Shown here: positions 14,665-15,955 of the stretch, in pieces
How the letters are laid out: every line of letters starts with the position of its first letter
Numbering within the stretch: the first letter of the stretch is position 1
NCBI GenBank assembly: GCA_946480785.1
Contig: CAMLLD010000104.1
Coordinates: 1-15,955 of the forward strand
DNA: 15,955 nucleotides
DNA from: an uncultured Blastocatellia bacterium
Lineage (GTDB): Bacteria > Acidobacteriota > Blastocatellia > Pyrinomonadales > Pyrinomonadaceae
Direction: 5' to 3'
Program-made: the position numbers and the translations under genes
Notes under the pieces: model-generated
Seen by the model: the letters and a program-made list of their open reading frames with translations, nothing else
Databases searched by the model: none
Told to the model about the DNA's origin: nothing

Positions 14665-15587
14665 ATCGTAGTTCCTATTTTCTCCAACTGGTCCAACCCT
14701 CTAACCTCGTCGACCATCAGCGGCACCTGATGAATGCGAAGCTCCGCGAAAGTTTTCTCAATTTCCTTCAACCACGGCCGTTGCGTCTTCACACGCGCGC
14801 GACAATACACGCAACCCGCATGTTCCTGCTCCACTCGATTCACGATCAAATCCCCAACCGGCACGCCTTGCTTTCTCAACAATTCCCAATAACGCTCAGT
14901 CTCGCGCACACTCATCGCTTCAGGGATTGCGACCAAAGTAAAGTTCGTCTGCTCCTCGTTGTAGAGCATCTTGCGCACCGCTTCGATCCGCGCCGTCAGA
15001 TCCTGAAGAAACAGATCGACTTCATCCGCCACGGCTCTGCGCCTTGCGAAGTGCTCGATCATGTAGCGATGCTTCTCGCCCATGCGATCGAGCGCATGGA
15101 CCATGCGCGTGAACACTTCCGGCAAACGCAACAACCGCGACGTGTGTCCCGACGGCGCGGTGTCGACGACAAGGTGCGCGTACTTCCCTTCCCGATCCAA
15201 CTCGCTCAACTCAAACAACGACATCACCTCGTCGAGTCCCGGCAACGAAAGGTTCAACAACTCATTGATGTCTTCTTCGTCGAGCAACGTGCCGCGTTCC
15301 GCGATCTCCGCGAGCACCTTCCCGTGCGCGGTGCGAAAGCGTTCGAGCGCAAGCGTCGCGTCCATCTCGTACGCGATGAGCTTCGCGCCGTTGCGTTCGG
15401 CAACGCGAACCAGACGATTGCCGATCTTCACGTCCAGACTGTCAGACAGCGAATGCGCGGGATCCGTCGAGAAAAGCAGGATGGAATCGTTTTTGGTGAG
15501 GGTGTTAAGAAGAAACAGGGCGGTGGCGGACGCAGCGGTAGTTTTGCCGACCCCGCCTTTCCCACCGAAGAATAGATATCGCTTCAC
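14637..15587 (-). CDS. ArsA/Get3-family P-loop ATPase (upstream copy)
   Basis: This 316-residue protein is a second ArsA/Get3-type ATPase. Walker A GGKGGVGKT is at 8-16, TDPAHS at 41-46, DTAPSGH at 142-148, and the CxxC pair at Cys259/Cys262 (CVYCRAR). It is clearly paralogous to the downstream copy but quite divergent, especially in the helical client-binding part (about 85-130 and 160-215), so the two probably handle different clients or form a heterodimer. The start is GTG at 15587 with no clear Shine-Dalgarno. It is in the same frame as the preceding gene, whose TGA lies 24 bases upstream, and the only in-frame start after that stop is this GTG. Overlap with the downstream ATPase gene implies one transcript. 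No arsenite transporter or regulator gene is visible. Confidence 0.93.
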   Translation of the reverse strand: MKRYLFFGGKGGVGKTTAASATALFLLNTLTKNDSILLFSTDPAHSLSDSLDVKIGNRLVRVAERNGAKLIAYEMDATLALERFRTAHGKVLAEIAERGTLLDEEDINELLNLSLPGLDEVMSLFELSELDREGKYAHLVVDTAPSGHTSRLLRLPEVFTRMVHALDRMGEKHRYMIEHFARRRAVADEVDLFLQDLTARIEAVRKMLYNEEQTNFTLVAIPEAMSVRETERYWELLRKQGVPVGDLIVNRVEQEHAGCVYCRARVKTQRPWLKEIEKTFAELRIHQVPLMVDEVRGLDQLEKIGTTIWKAPKSKK

Positions 15588-15611
15588 GCTATAGCCGCGT
15601 AGCGTCGCAGA

Positions 15612-15955
15612 TCATCGCTCGCCGAAACCGCCAGGATCGTCACCACCGACTTCAATCACAAAACTCGACGAATCAGCCGTGGCGCCCTGCGCGGTGGCTT
15701 CATGGAGTAGATCGAGTTGTCGCGCCTTGATCACGCGCAGCCGCGCAAACAACTCCGCTTCGCGCGCTTTGAACTCCTCGTCCGAGATCTCCTCCAACTC
15801 ATAACGCATCTGCAACTCGAGCAACTGGTCCTTGATCGCTTCGACGCGCTCCCGGGTCTCGGGCCGGGTCTGCAGGTCGTTGGCGAGTTGCGCCAGCGCC
15901 TCCTCGACCTTCACGCGCACCGGGTGCGCAGGATCGGTGGACATCTCGACCGTGA
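15612..15955 (-). CDS. Small acidic helical protein, partial at window edge
   Basis: The frame is open to the right edge. An ATG at 15944 would give 110 residues, but it lacks a good Shine-Dalgarno, so the true start may lie outside. The visible protein is mostly charged helix. From the ATG, residues about 4-45 (DPAHPVRVKVEEAL, LQTRPETRERVEAIKDQLLE) recall helical segments of DUF445/YjiN proteins. Residues about 44-75 (LQMRYELEEISDEEFKAREA) recall the acidic C-terminal helix of gas-vesicle protein GvpG. Both likenesses are from memory and could be coiled-coil convergence. A Gly/Asp-rich tail ends the protein. It lies 24 bases upstream of the ArsA/Get3-like pair in the same direction, so it is likely co-transcribed and may be an accessory of the ATPases. 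Family unassigned. Confidence 0.7.
   Translation of the reverse strand, partial: TVEMSTDPAHPVRVKVEEALAQLANDLQTRPETRERVEAIKDQLLELQMRYELEEISDEEFKAREAELFARLRVIKARQLDLLHEATAQGATADSSSFVIEVGGDDPGGFGER

Noticed and set aside
14730..15575. Long open frame on the plus strand opposite the upstream ATPase
   Set aside because: The minus strand encodes intact P-loop, switch and CxxC motifs. The antisense product is His/Arg-rich and has no family features.
13693..15587. Arsenic resistance operon
   Set aside because: ArsA-family ATPases alone do not show this. No arsB/acr3, arsC, arsD or arsR gene is visible, and the CxxC pairs fit Get3-like proteins.

Overview
The window looks like a chromosomal segment of an Acidobacteriota-type bacterium, most likely near Blastocatellia. 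This placement is inferred from gene families, because no rRNA or other marker gene is present. The pointers are a VWFA-related acidobacterial-domain protein, an ECF sigma factor of the X6 type paired with a Ser/Thr kinase, DUF4384 proteins, a secreted TPR-CHAT protein, a large DUF885 metallopeptidase-like protein and palindrome-rich intergenic DNA. Ten genes lie on the minus strand and two on the plus strand. Five minus-strand genes appear to start with TTG or GTG.

Layout, left to right. (1) 68-1879 (+) is a secreted DUF885 zinc-peptidase-like protein. (2) 1880-2349 has no gene. It holds an imperfect inverted duplication of palindromes (2048-2254) followed by about three tandem copies of a ~20-bp repeat. 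(3) 2350-7105 (-) reads as an operon: a small cytoplasmic protein made of two copies of an unknown domain, a secreted eight-TPR CHAT (caspase-like) protein, and a secreted DUF4384 protein coupled to it by an ATGA overlap. A good sigma70-like promoter lies just past the kinase stop codon and implies a leader of about 210 nt. (4) 7367-12428 (-) is a tightly packed run: POT/PTR peptide transporter, dimethylargininase-like hydrolase, bacterioferritin-like protein, ECF sigma factor, and transmembrane Ser/Thr kinase. A strong-looking promoter at 12440-12468 would start the transcript only a few bases before the transporter ATG. (5) 12530-13687 (+) is a secreted VWFA-related protein. (6) 13693-15955 (-) holds two overlapping ArsA/Get3-family ATPases, preceded by a short acidic helical protein cut by the window edge.

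The most interesting part is 2350-9774. A sigma factor that lacks the usual acidic residues of region 2.2 is encoded with a membrane Ser/Thr kinase. The kinase's extracytoplasmic half resembles the secreted DUF4384 protein encoded next to an extracytoplasmic CHAT protease. I infer a phosphorylation-driven signalling module joined to a secreted caspase-like protease and its probable partner. Co-transcription of the regulators with a peptide importer, and a peptidase gene next door, fit a theme of peptide or protein turnover. That theme is inference, not something the sequence proves.
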